A DNA stretch of 64,000 nt, taken from Pseudomonas persica (GTDB lineage: Bacteria; Pseudomonadota; Gammaproteobacteria; Pseudomonadales; Pseudomonadaceae). The translations under genes were made by a program, and so were the position numbers. Positions 26,339 to 33,987 of the stretch are shown here, piece by piece (the first letter of the stretch is position 1; each line of letters begins with the position of its first letter). Below the pieces are notes generated by a model. It had not been told where the DNA came from and did not search any database. It saw nothing but the letters and a program-made list of their open reading frames with translations. The stretch covers positions 124,367-188,366 of the forward strand of contig NZ_OLKL01000010.1 of NCBI RefSeq assembly GCF_900291015.1. Reading direction: 5' to 3'.

Positions 26339-27946
26339 ATGCTGCAGTACGGGCAAAAGAGCTTTCTGATCGTCGACGACTTTACCGACTTTCGCACGTC
26401 GACCCGTTCCATGCTGCGTGAGCTGGGCGTGCGTGACGTGGACACCGCCGACAGCGGCGAGCAGGCGCTGCGCATGTGTGCGCAAAAGCGCTATGACGTC
26501 ATTCTGCAGGACTTTCACCTGGGCGACGGCAAGAAGAACGGCCAGCAGGTGCTCGAAGACTTGCTCCTCGACAAGCACATCAGCCATGAGTGCATATTCA
26601 TCATGGTCACGGCCGAGAGCAGCCAGGCCATTGTCCTCAGTGCCATCGAGCACGAGCCTGATGCCTACCTGACCAAGCCGTTCAACCGGGTTGGCCTGGC
26701 CCAGCGCGTCGAGAAGCTGTACCAGCGCAAGACCCTGCTCAAGCCGATCCTGCAGGCCCTGGACCGCAATCGCCCGGCCGAAGTGCTGGCGGCCTGCGCC
26801 GAGCTGTGCAAGCGCGACCCGCGCCTGGCCCCGCTGTGCCTGCGCTATCGGGCCGATGCCTTGCGCAACCTCAACCGCTTCGAGGAGCTGGAGAAGTTCC
26901 TCAAGGCCATCCTGGCCAGCCGCCCGCAACCTTGGGTGTACTCGGCGTTGGGCAGCCTGATGCACAAGCGCGGCCAGAATGCCCAGGCCCAGGGTGTGTA
27001 CGAGCAGGCGCTCAAGGCCTTCCCGATCATGCCAGGCCTGTACGATGGCATGGCCGAGGTACTGGTGGCCCAAGGCGAAACCAGGCGTGCGCAGAACATG
27101 CTTGAAGAAGCCGTGCGCCTGTCGCCGTTGTCGGTGCGCCGACAGTCGACGTTGGGCAAGCTGGCGTTGGAAAACGAAGACTTCGAGAGTGCCTCGAAGG
27201 CGTTCCGTCATGCGGTGAACCAGGGTCAGAGCTCACGCTACAAGGATCCCGAGAACAATCTGGGCCTGGTGCAGGCGCTGATGAGCAAGAATGCCGGTTT
27301 TGGCCTGGATGCGCGCACCCGGGTCGAGATCAACAGCACGCTCAGCGAAGTGGCCAAGGAAAACCCCGAGGACCAAGGCCTGCAGGTGCGTGCCCGCATG
27401 ATGAAGGCCGCCAGCCTGCAGCAGGCCGGCGACCCTGAAACGGCTGCCAAGCTGACTGAACAGGCAATCCAGCGCCTGGACAAGATGAACCAGTTCTTTT
27501 CGGTCGATTCGGCGTTGACCGTTGCCGCGCAGTTGCAGGCCATGGGGCAGGAAGCCGCCGCCATCGGCGTGCTGAAGAACTGTGTGGAAAGTTATGGCGA
27601 TGACCCCAAGGTCATGGAGAGGGTCGGCAAGCTGACGGACGACCCCAGCGTGCTCAACGCCATTACCGAAGCGGTCACGCTCAATCGCCAGGGGGTTCGC
27701 AGTTACCAGGGCGGGCAGCTCGGCGAGGCGTTGCAACTGTTCCGCAAGGCGCTGGCTTTGCAGCCGAAGAACATCAGCATTGCCCTCAACACTGCCCAGG
27801 CGCTGCTGCGCATCGGCGGTGACAGCCCTCAGCCGGCGATCATGCAGGAGTGCCGCGACGCCCTGAGCAGCGTCGCCGGCATCCCCGCCAGCGACAACCG
27901 CTACGACCGCTACCGCAAACTGCACATCCGAGTGTTCGGCGCATGA
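26339..27946 (+). CDS. response regulator with TPR output (REC-TPR)
   Basis: A 535-residue protein. An N-terminal receiver domain has acidic pocket DD (13-14), phosphorylatable Asp58 (VILQDFHLGDG) and Lys113 (YLTKP). About 400 residues of tetratricopeptide-like helices follow, for example VYEQALKAFPIMPGLYDGMAEVLVAQGE, and there is no DNA-binding domain. It is therefore likely to signal through protein contacts. ATG 26339 has AAGGCAGG upstream; GTG and TTG just before it are in frame but less favoured. Its stop overlaps the histidine kinase start (ATGA), so the pair is translationally coupled. Confidence 0.88.
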   Translation: MLQYGQKSFLIVDDFTDFRTSTRSMLRELGVRDVDTADSGEQALRMCAQKRYDVILQDFHLGDGKKNGQQVLEDLLLDKHISHECIFIMVTAESSQAIVLSAIEHEPDAYLTKPFNRVGLAQRVEKLYQRKTLLKPILQALDRNRPAEVLAACAELCKRDPRLAPLCLRYRADALRNLNRFEELEKFLKAILASRPQPWVYSALGSLMHKRGQNAQAQGVYEQALKAFPIMPGLYDGMAEVLVAQGETRRAQNMLEEAVRLSPLSVRRQSTLGKLALENEDFESASKAFRHAVNQGQSSRYKDPENNLGLVQALMSKNAGFGLDARTRVEINSTLSEVAKENPEDQGLQVRARMMKAASLQQAGDPETAAKLTEQAIQRLDKMNQFFSVDSALTVAAQLQAMGQEAAAIGVLKNCVESYGDDPKVMERVGKLTDDPSVLNAITEAVTLNRQGVRSYQGGQLGEALQLFRKALALQPKNISIALNTAQALLRIGGDSPQPAIMQECRDALSSVAGIPASDNRYDRYRKLHIRVFGA

Positions 27947-28635
27947 ATCAAGACAATCAGGGGCTGGATTTTTCCACGGTGATCGCCTCCACCGTGCACG
28001 ACCTGAAGAATTCGCTGTCGGCGCTGATCCAGTCCCACAACCAGTGGATGCAGCGCTTGCCCGAGGAACTGCGCGGGGGGGCCGAGCAGGGGGTGATGGA
28101 GCATGAGTTTCGTCACCTCAACGGTATGCTGGTGCAGTTGCTGGGGTTGTACAAACTGGGTGTGAACCAGCTGCCGGTGTGCCCGGACTACCACGAACTG
28201 GACGACTTCATCGAAGCCCAGCTGGCCGCGCACGAGGAAGTGCTCAAGCACAAGGACATCCTGGCTACCTGGCGCATCGACACCGACAACCCGCTGGGCT
28301 TCTTTGACCGCGAACTGGTGGCCTCGGTGATCGCCAACGTCATCACCAACGCCACCCGCTTTGCTGCGCATGCCTTGCTGATCACCATCGAAGAGGCCGA
28401 CAACCAGCTGGCGATCTGCGTCAACGATGACGGTCCGGGTTATCCACAGCGCATGCTCGAACGCCAGGAAGAATTCATCCAGGGTATCGATTCGAACAGC
28501 GGCAGCACTGGCCTGGGGCTGTATTTTGCGGCGCGGATCGCGGCGCTGCATGAAAGCGGCGGGGTACGCGGGCGGATCGAGATCTCCAATGGCGGGGCGC
28601 TTGGAGGTGGGTTGTTCAAGTTGTTCTTGCCTTAG
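27943..28635 (+). CDS. soluble histidine kinase
   Basis: A 230-residue kinase without membrane segments or an input domain. The phospho-acceptor is in STVHDLKNSLSALI (His19). The N box VIANVITNATRF and G1/G2 boxes VNDDGPGY and GSTGLGLYFAARIA form the HATPase domain. It overlaps the REC-TPR gene by 4 bp (ATGA), which points to a dedicated pair. With no sensor of its own, it may be recruited by the TPR protein or sense a cytoplasmic state. A palindromic repeat follows 8 bp after the stop. Confidence 0.88.
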   Translation: MNQDNQGLDFSTVIASTVHDLKNSLSALIQSHNQWMQRLPEELRGGAEQGVMEHEFRHLNGMLVQLLGLYKLGVNQLPVCPDYHELDDFIEAQLAAHEEVLKHKDILATWRIDTDNPLGFFDRELVASVIANVITNATRFAAHALLITIEEADNQLAICVNDDGPGYPQRMLERQEEFIQGIDSNSGSTGLGLYFAARIAALHESGGVRGRIEISNGGALGGGLFKLFLP

Positions 28636-28643
28636 GATGTGTG

Positions 28644-28689
28644 GCGCCTGATCGAGCGCCGTCCGCGTGGTGCTCGATCTCACAGGCGG
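28644..28689. repeat. GCGCC-GATCGAGC palindromic repeat (second family), degenerate copy
   Basis: GCGCCTGATCGAGCGCC faces GGTGCTCGATCTCACAGGCGG. It is unlike the REP types A and B but matches the longer perfect copy at 33934-33987, with four bases missing in the left arm. Confidence 0.7.
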
Positions 28690-28777
28690 CAAACCTTTCA
28701 AGGCATGAACCTCGTGCACCCACCCCAATTTCCTGTCAGGCTCTCAGCAGAACTCCAGCTTTGCTACCGAGAGCACC

Positions 28778-29422
28778 ATGACCCAAGCCCTGCCTGCGCT
28801 CATCCGCGAAACCTTCCCCGTAGGCCCCCTGCAATGCAACTGCACCCTGATCGGCGACCCGCTGACCAGGAAAGCCATCGTCGTCGACCCGGGTGGTGAC
28901 CCGGACAAGATCCTTGCCCGCCTGCAGGCCCACGGCCTGACACTGGTGAGCATCATCCATACCCACGCGCACTTCGATCACTTCCTCGCCTCGGGCAAGC
29001 TCAAGGCGCTGACCGGCGCTACGCTGCACCTGCACAAGGATGACCAGGCGCTGTGGGACAACCTGGAAATGCAGTGCCAGATGTTCGGCGTGCCCTACAC
29101 CCCGGTACCTGCACCAGACCGCTGGCTGGCCGATGACGAAGAGCTGGCCTGCGGTTGCGGCGTGGCCCTGCATACACCAGGCCACACGCCGGGCTCGATG
29201 AGCTTCTGGTTTGCCGACGCCAAGCTGCTGATCGCCGGCGATACCTTGTTCCGCCGTGGCATTGGCCGTACCGATTTGTGGGGTGGCGACCAACGGGCTA
29301 TCGTGCGTTCCATCAAGGAGCGGCTGTACCGGCTGGACGAGGAGGCCATCGTGGTGACCGGCCACGGGCCTGATACCCGCCTGGGTGATGAAATGCGCGA
29401 AAACCCCTTCGTGCGGGCCTGA
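28778..29422 (+). CDS. metallo-beta-lactamase-fold hydrolase (YcbL/GloB-like)
   Basis: A 214-residue zinc hydrolase. The metal site THAHFDH is at residues 62-68, later His/Asp ligands lie in LHTPGHTPGSMSFW and AGDTLFRRGIGRTDL, and the last His is in VVTGHGPDTRLGDE. This compact form matches E. coli YcbL-like type II glyoxalases, which lack the long C-terminal substrate domain of GloB. Hydroxyacylglutathione hydrolase activity is possible but not proven by sequence. The start has GAGAG eight bases upstream. Confidence 0.88.
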   Translation: MTQALPALIRETFPVGPLQCNCTLIGDPLTRKAIVVDPGGDPDKILARLQAHGLTLVSIIHTHAHFDHFLASGKLKALTGATLHLHKDDQALWDNLEMQCQMFGVPYTPVPAPDRWLADDEELACGCGVALHTPGHTPGSMSFWFADAKLLIAGDTLFRRGIGRTDLWGGDQRAIVRSIKERLYRLDEEAIVVTGHGPDTRLGDEMRENPFVRA

Positions 29423-29530
29423 TGGCACATGAAGGCACTTTAATGGAATTTTTCGTTGCCCACGTGTTCCAAGGCTGGCATAGATCCGTTTGTGATCTGT
29501 CGCATTCATGAATTCAGTAGGAGCTTGTCC

Positions 29531-30253
29531 ATGTTCACCATGCGTCGTCTGATTATCGTCGCAACTGCCGCTGCCCTGATGACCGGCTGTGCCGGCCAGA
29601 ACCCTTATGACAGCCAGGGGCAGGCGCAGGGCTCCACGGGGATGAGCAAGACCGCCAAGTACGGCGGCCTGGGCGCGCTGGCCGGGGCTATCGCCGGTGC
29701 CGCCATCGACCATAACAACCGTGGCAAGGGTGCACTGATCGGCGCCGCCGCCGTGGGTGCCGCCGCAGCCGGCTATGGCTACTACGCCGACAAGCAGGAA
29801 GCCGAGCTGCGCGCGCAGATGGCCAACACCGGTGTGGAAGTGCAGCGCCAGGGTGACCAGATCAAGCTGATCATGCCGGGCAACATCACCTTCGCCACCG
29901 ACTCTGCCAACATCGCGCCAAGCTTCTACTCGCCGCTGAACAACCTGGCCAGCTCGTTCAAACAGTTCAACCAGAACACCATCGAAGTGGTTGGCTTCAC
30001 CGACAGCACTGGCAGCCGCCAGCACAACATGGACCTGTCCCAGCGCCGTGCGCAGGCGGTCAGCACTTACCTGACCTCGCAGGGGGTGGACGCCTCGCGT
30101 ATTACCGTACGTGGCATGGGCCCGGACCAGCCGATCGCCAGCAACGCCGACGCCAATGGCCGCGCGCAGAACCGCCGGGTGGAAGTGAACCTGAAGCCGA
30201 TTCCGGGTCAGCAGTATGACCAGCAGCAAGGTCAGGTTCAGCAGTATCCCTGA
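29531..30253 (+). CDS. OmpA-family lipoprotein (YiaD-like)
   Basis: A 240-residue outer-membrane lipoprotein: lipobox MTGC with Cys20, then a Gly/Ala-rich glycine-zipper segment (about 45-90). The C-terminal OmpA peptidoglycan-binding domain contains IEVVGFTDSTGSRQHNMDLSQRRAQAV and NRRVEVNLKP. It probably tethers the outer membrane to the murein. ATG 29531 with AGGAG upstream is used; ATG 29540 is a possible alternative. The Gln-rich tail (QQYDQQQGQVQQYP) is unusual but common in relatives. Confidence 0.92.
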   Translation: MFTMRRLIIVATAAALMTGCAGQNPYDSQGQAQGSTGMSKTAKYGGLGALAGAIAGAAIDHNNRGKGALIGAAAVGAAAAGYGYYADKQEAELRAQMANTGVEVQRQGDQIKLIMPGNITFATDSANIAPSFYSPLNNLASSFKQFNQNTIEVVGFTDSTGSRQHNMDLSQRRAQAVSTYLTSQGVDASRITVRGMGPDQPIASNADANGRAQNRRVEVNLKPIPGQQYDQQQGQVQQYP

Positions 30254-30267
30254 TTGATCAGAGTGAT

Positions 30268-30354
30268 CCTGTGGGAGCGGGTTCACCCGCGAACACCGGC
30301 GTAGCCGGTGCCAAACACCGTGTCGCATTCTTCGCGGGTGAACCCGCTCCCACT
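30268..30354. repeat. REP pair (type A, tail-to-tail)
   Basis: Inverted cores GGGAGCGGGTTCACCCGCG and inverse enclose an inner hairpin CACCGGCGTAGCCGGTG. The same composite structure recurs at 54430-54521 and, diverged, at 56488-56574. Confidence 0.9.
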
Positions 30355-30380
30355 GGGGCTGCAAAGCAGCCCCAGTTTTT
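30355..30380 (+). terminator. rho-independent terminator
   Basis: GGGGCTGC-aaa-GCAGCCCC then AGTTTTT. It ends the OmpA-lipoprotein transcript right at the 3' end of convergent pta. Confidence 0.85.
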
Positions 30381-32466
30381 AGCCTGCTACGCTGGCCTGA
30401 ATCGCCGTCAGGGCAATGGTATGCACGATATCGTCAACCTGCGCCCCGCGCGGCAAGTCGTTAACCGGCTTGCGCAACCCTTGCAGCATCGGCCCCAGGC
30501 TGACCCCGTCGGTGCTGCGCTGCACCGCCTTGTGGGTCGTGTTGCCGGTATTCAGGTCAGGGAACACGAACACCGTCGCCCGCCCGGCCACCTGGCTGTT
30601 CGGCGCCAGCTCCCGTGCAATCGCCGGGTTGGCCGCCGCGTCATACTGCAACGGCCCATCGATCAGCAGCTCCTGCGCCGCGTCCTGTGCCAGGCGGGTT
30701 GCTTCGCGCACTTTCCCGACTTCCTCATCGCTGGCCGAATCGCTTGAGTAACTGATCATCGCCACCCGCGGCGCGATGCCGAAGGCCTGCGCCGATTCGG
30801 CACTCTGCCGGGCGATTTCGGCCAGTTCGACAGCGCTCGGGTGCGGGTTCATCACGCAGTCGCCGTACACCAGCACCTGCTCGGGGAACAGCATGAAGAA
30901 CACCGACGACACCAGGCTCGAGCCCGGTGCGGTCTTGATCAGCTGCAGGGCCGGGCGGATGGTGTTGGCGGTGGAATGCACCAGGCCCGAGACCAGGCCG
31001 TCCACTTCGTCCAGAGCCAGCATCATGGTGCCGATCACCACCGGGTCTTCCAGTTGCTGCTCGGCCATTGGTGCATTGAGGTTCTTGCTCTTGCGCAGCT
31101 TGACCATTGGCTCCACATAGCGCCCGCGAATCAGCTCGGGGTCGAGAATCTCCAGGCCCGGCGGCAAGGTAATGCCCTGGGCGCGGGCCACGGCGTCGAC
31201 ATCCTCGGGCTTGGCCAGTAGCACGCAGCGGGCAATGCCGCGGGCCTGGCAGATGGCCGCAGCCTGGACCAGCAACGGCTCGGCGCCTTCCGGCAGGACG
31301 ATGCGCTTGTTGGCCTGCTGCGCCCGCTGGATCAGCTGGTAGCGGAACACCGCCGGCGACAGGCGCAGTTCGCGCGGGGTGCCGCAACGCTGGTGCAGCC
31401 AGGCGGCGTCGAGGTGGCTGGCGACGAAGTCGGTGATGAATTCGGCGCGCTCGCGGTCGTCCACCGGGATTTCGCGGTTCAGCGAGTTGAGCTGGTTGGC
31501 GGTGTCGTACGAGCCGGTACTGACCGACAGGATCGGCAGGCCGGCCTGCAGGGCGCCACGGCACAAGCCAAGAATGCGCGGATCAGGCTTGCCGTCGCTG
31601 GTCAGCAGCAGGCCGGCCAGCGGTACGCCGTTGATCGCCGCCAGGCTGACGGCGAGGATGATGTCGTCGCGGTCGCCCGGGGTCACCACCAGGGTACCCG
31701 GGGTGAGCAGCGGCACCGTGTTGGCCACGGTGCGCGCGCAGATGATGATCTTGCTCATGCGCCGCTGCTCGTAGTCACCGGCATTGAGCACCTGGGCACC
31801 GAGCAGGTCGGCCACGTCGCGGGTGCGCGGGGCGTTCAGTTCGGGCTGGTAGGGGATGCAGCCGAGCAGGCGGAAGTCGTTGCCGCGCAGCAGTGGCGAG
31901 TGCTCGCGCAGGCGGGTGGCAAAGTCCGCCATGCTTTCGTCGGTGCGCACTTTGTTGAGGATTACCCCGAGCACTTTCGGGTCGCGTGGGCCGCCGAACA
32001 GCTGGGCCTGCAGTTCGACCCGGCCGGACAGTTCACTGAGCACTTCGTTTTCCGGTGCCGATACCAGGATCACCTCGGCATCCAGGCTCTTGGCCAGGTG
32101 CAAGTTGACCCGCGCCGCGTAGCTGGCGTGGCGGGTGGGCACCATGCCCTCGACCACCACCACGTCGTTGCCGATGCAGGCTTGCTGGTACAGGCGGATG
32201 ATTTCTTCGAGCAACTCGTCCAGCTGGCCATCGCCGAGCATGCGCTCGACCTGGGCCAGGCTCAGTGGCACGGGGGGCTTGATACCGTGGGTGCGGGCGA
32301 CCAGCTCGGTGGAGCGCTCGGGGCCGGTGTCACCCGGGTGGGGCTGGGCGATCGGCTTGAAGAAGCCGACCTTCAGGCCGGCGCGCTCCAGGGTGCGCAC
32401 CAGGCCCAGGCTGATGGAGGTCAGGCCGACACCGAAGTCGGTCGGCGCAATGAAAAATGTCTGCAT
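30379..32466 (-). CDS. pta: phosphate acetyltransferase (two-domain)
   Basis: Interconverts acetyl-CoA and acetyl phosphate. The 695-residue product has the long form. An N-terminal BioD-like/DRTGG regulatory part (MQTFFIAPTDFGVGLTSISLG...) is followed by the C-terminal PTA_PTB catalytic domain with DRERAEFITDFVASHL, KRIVLPEGAEPLLVQAA, LVSSVFFMLFP and DGPLQYDAAANPAIA. ATG 32466 with GAGAAG upstream is chosen over a longer open frame. No ackA is visible nearby within the window. Confidence 0.94.
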   Translation of the reverse strand: MQTFFIAPTDFGVGLTSISLGLVRTLERAGLKVGFFKPIAQPHPGDTGPERSTELVARTHGIKPPVPLSLAQVERMLGDGQLDELLEEIIRLYQQACIGNDVVVVEGMVPTRHASYAARVNLHLAKSLDAEVILVSAPENEVLSELSGRVELQAQLFGGPRDPKVLGVILNKVRTDESMADFATRLREHSPLLRGNDFRLLGCIPYQPELNAPRTRDVADLLGAQVLNAGDYEQRRMSKIIICARTVANTVPLLTPGTLVVTPGDRDDIILAVSLAAINGVPLAGLLLTSDGKPDPRILGLCRGALQAGLPILSVSTGSYDTANQLNSLNREIPVDDRERAEFITDFVASHLDAAWLHQRCGTPRELRLSPAVFRYQLIQRAQQANKRIVLPEGAEPLLVQAAAICQARGIARCVLLAKPEDVDAVARAQGITLPPGLEILDPELIRGRYVEPMVKLRKSKNLNAPMAEQQLEDPVVIGTMMLALDEVDGLVSGLVHSTANTIRPALQLIKTAPGSSLVSSVFFMLFPEQVLVYGDCVMNPHPSAVELAEIARQSAESAQAFGIAPRVAMISYSSDSASDEEVGKVREATRLAQDAAQELLIDGPLQYDAAANPAIARELAPNSQVAGRATVFVFPDLNTGNTTHKAVQRSTDGVSLGPMLQGLRKPVNDLPRGAQVDDIVHTIALTAIQASVAG

Positions 32467-32497
32467 GCGTGCTTCTCGAAATAAGCGGTGCAAGAAA

Positions 32498-32800
32498 TTA
32501 ACGGCCAAGGGTAGCGCTATCGGCCCCTTGTGCGCACCAGCCGCAAGCAAAAGGCTGGCCGATGCGCTGCGTGCGCTGGGCCGGGTCGAGCACCCAGGGG
32601 CGTGCCTGCCACGGTGGCTGGTGGCGCAGGTGCTGGGTGTGGCCGCAGGACAGTTCGGCCACCCAGTGGCCCTCTTCGTCCTGGTGGAAGCCGGTGATCC
32701 GACTGATGGGCCGTTGCTCGTCCGCAGTGCGTTCGCAATCGGGCGATGGCTTGGTTACACTTGTGCGCTCTACATACTTTTGCAAAAGGTCTTGCCCCAT
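32498..32800 (-). CDS. DUF3565 domain protein (start uncertain)
   Basis: The core ISRITGFHQDEEGHWVAELSCGHTQHLRHQPPW, followed by a FACGWC motif, is the DUF3565 domain, a small putative zinc-binding protein with CGH and CxxC elements. The frame extends upstream of ATG 32800, but this ATG overlaps the FKBP start codon (shared CATG) and has no good RBS. The true start may be a non-ATG codon downstream, giving a shorter protein of about 80-95 residues. Function unknown. Confidence 0.75.
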   Translation of the reverse strand: MGQDLLQKYVERTSVTKPSPDCERTADEQRPISRITGFHQDEEGHWVAELSCGHTQHLRHQPPWQARPWVLDPAQRTQRIGQPFACGWCAQGADSATLGR

Positions 32801-33284
32801 GCTGATCGCCGCCAACAAGGCTGTCTCCATCGACTATACCCTGACCAACGACGCCGGGGAGACCATCGACAGCTCCGCCGGCGGTGCTCCGCTGGTGTAC
32901 CTGCACGGTGCCGGCAACATCATCCCGGGCCTGGAAAAAGCCCTGGAAGGCAAGCAGGCCGGTGACGAGCTGAACGTTTCCGTCGAGCCGGAAGATGCTT
33001 ACGGCGAATACCTGGCCGAGCTGGTCAGCACCCTGAACCGCAGCCTGTTCGAAGGCGTCGACGAGCTGGAAGTGGGCATGCAGTTCCACGCCTCGGCACC
33101 GGATGGCCAGATGCAGATCGTCACCATCCGCGACATCGACGGCGACGACGTCACTGTTGACGGCAACCACCCGCTGGCCGGTCAGCGCCTGACCTTCCAG
33201 GTCAAGGTAGTCAACGTGCGTGACGCCAGCGACGAAGAAATCGCTCACCGCCACATCCACGGTGAAGGTGGTCATCACCACTGA
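32799..33284 (+). CDS. FKBP-type peptidyl-prolyl isomerase (SlyD-like)
   Basis: Catalyses prolyl cis-trans isomerisation and probably acts as a chaperone. The 161-residue protein has the SlyD layout: FKBP half (IAANKAVSIDYTLTNDAGE, LHGAGNIIPGLEKAL), the IF insert domain (YGEYLAELVSTLNRS...), then the returning FKBP strand and a short His-rich tail (HRHIHGEGGHHH) that could bind nickel or other metals. The tail is shorter than in E. coli SlyD. RBS AAAGG. Its promoter must lie inside the divergent DUF3565 frame. Confidence 0.92.
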   Translation: MLIAANKAVSIDYTLTNDAGETIDSSAGGAPLVYLHGAGNIIPGLEKALEGKQAGDELNVSVEPEDAYGEYLAELVSTLNRSLFEGVDELEVGMQFHASAPDGQMQIVTIRDIDGDDVTVDGNHPLAGQRLTFQVKVVNVRDASDEEIAHRHIHGEGGHHH

Positions 33285-33313
33285 TTTTCTGCGCTAAGCT
33301 CAGAAAGTCGCCA

Positions 33314-33376
33314 GGCGCTCGGGCAAGCCGATTTGCCTTCCTACGGGAGGTGGACGGTTTGGACGAGCGCCTTTTT
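33314..33376 (+). ncRNA. structured element upstream of gpx (possible small RNA or attenuator)
   Basis: GGCGCTCG (33314-33321) pairs with CGAGCGCC (33364-33371), followed by TTTTT. Inside are hairpin GGCAA/TTGCC (33322-33337) and a short TTCC/GGAG stem closed by a UACG tetraloop (33338-33349), giving a three-way-junction shape with a single-stranded part containing two GGAC motifs. It could terminate FKBP transcription, attenuate gpx, or be a small RNA. I cannot assign it to a known class. Confidence 0.6.
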
Positions 33377-33428
33377 AGTGGGCGGAATTCGTCTGCGCGG
33401 CAACCGGGAACCTGAGAGGGGATTCATC

Positions 33429-33911
33429 ATGAGTGCATTTCACGACCTGAAACTGGACGCGTTGAACGGCGGGGAGCTGCCCCTCGCACCGTTCAAGGGC
33501 CAAGTGGTGCTGGTGGTCAACGTTGCCTCCAAGTGCGGTCTCACGCCGCAATACAAGGCCCTGGAAAACCTCTACCAGGTTTACAAGGACAAGGGCTTCA
33601 ACGTGCTTGGCCTGCCGTGCAACCAGTTTGCTGGCCAGGAGCCGGGCAGCGAAAGAGAAATCCGGGAGTTCTGCAGCCTCAACTACGGGGTGAGCTTCCC
33701 GCTGGGTGCCAAGCTGGAGGTCAACGGGCCGCAGCGCCACTCGCTGTACCGCCTGCTGGCGGGTGAGGGGGCAGAGTTCCCGGGCGACATTACCTGGAAC
33801 TTCGAGAAGTTTCTGGTGGGCAAGGATGGCCGGGTGCTGGCGCGTTTCTCGCCGCGCACTGCGCCGGATGATCCGGCTGTGGTGCAGGCTATCGAGAAGG
33901 CATTGGTCTGA
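33429..33911 (+). CDS. glutathione peroxidase family protein (Cys type)
   Basis: Reduces hydroperoxides. At 160 residues it is of normal length. The active-site Cys36 lies in VNVASKCGLTPQY, with GLPCNQFAGQEPGS and WNFEKFLVGKDG giving the Gln/Trp/Asn of the catalytic tetrad. It has cysteine in place of selenocysteine, as in most bacteria, so thioredoxin may be the true reductant. ATG 33429 with GAGGGG upstream is preferred to longer in-frame openings that run through the structured element. Confidence 0.93.
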   Translation: MSAFHDLKLDALNGGELPLAPFKGQVVLVVNVASKCGLTPQYKALENLYQVYKDKGFNVLGLPCNQFAGQEPGSEREIREFCSLNYGVSFPLGAKLEVNGPQRHSLYRLLAGEGAEFPGDITWNFEKFLVGKDGRVLARFSPRTAPDDPAVVQAIEKALV

Positions 33912-33933
33912 GTAGTGCCTGGCGAGACATTTT

Positions 33934-33987
33934 CAGCGCCTGTGAGATCGAGCGCCACCCGCGCGGCGCTCGATCTCACAGGCGCTG
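33934..33987. repeat. perfect 23-bp inverted repeat (second palindrome family)
   Basis: The arms 33934-33956 and 33965-33987 are exactly complementary over 23 bp with an 8-nt loop (core GTGAGATCGAGCGCC). It lies between convergent gpx and the glycosyltransferase gene and covers the last three codons and stop of the latter. A related copy is at 28644-28689. It may serve as a terminator for both genes. Confidence 0.85.
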
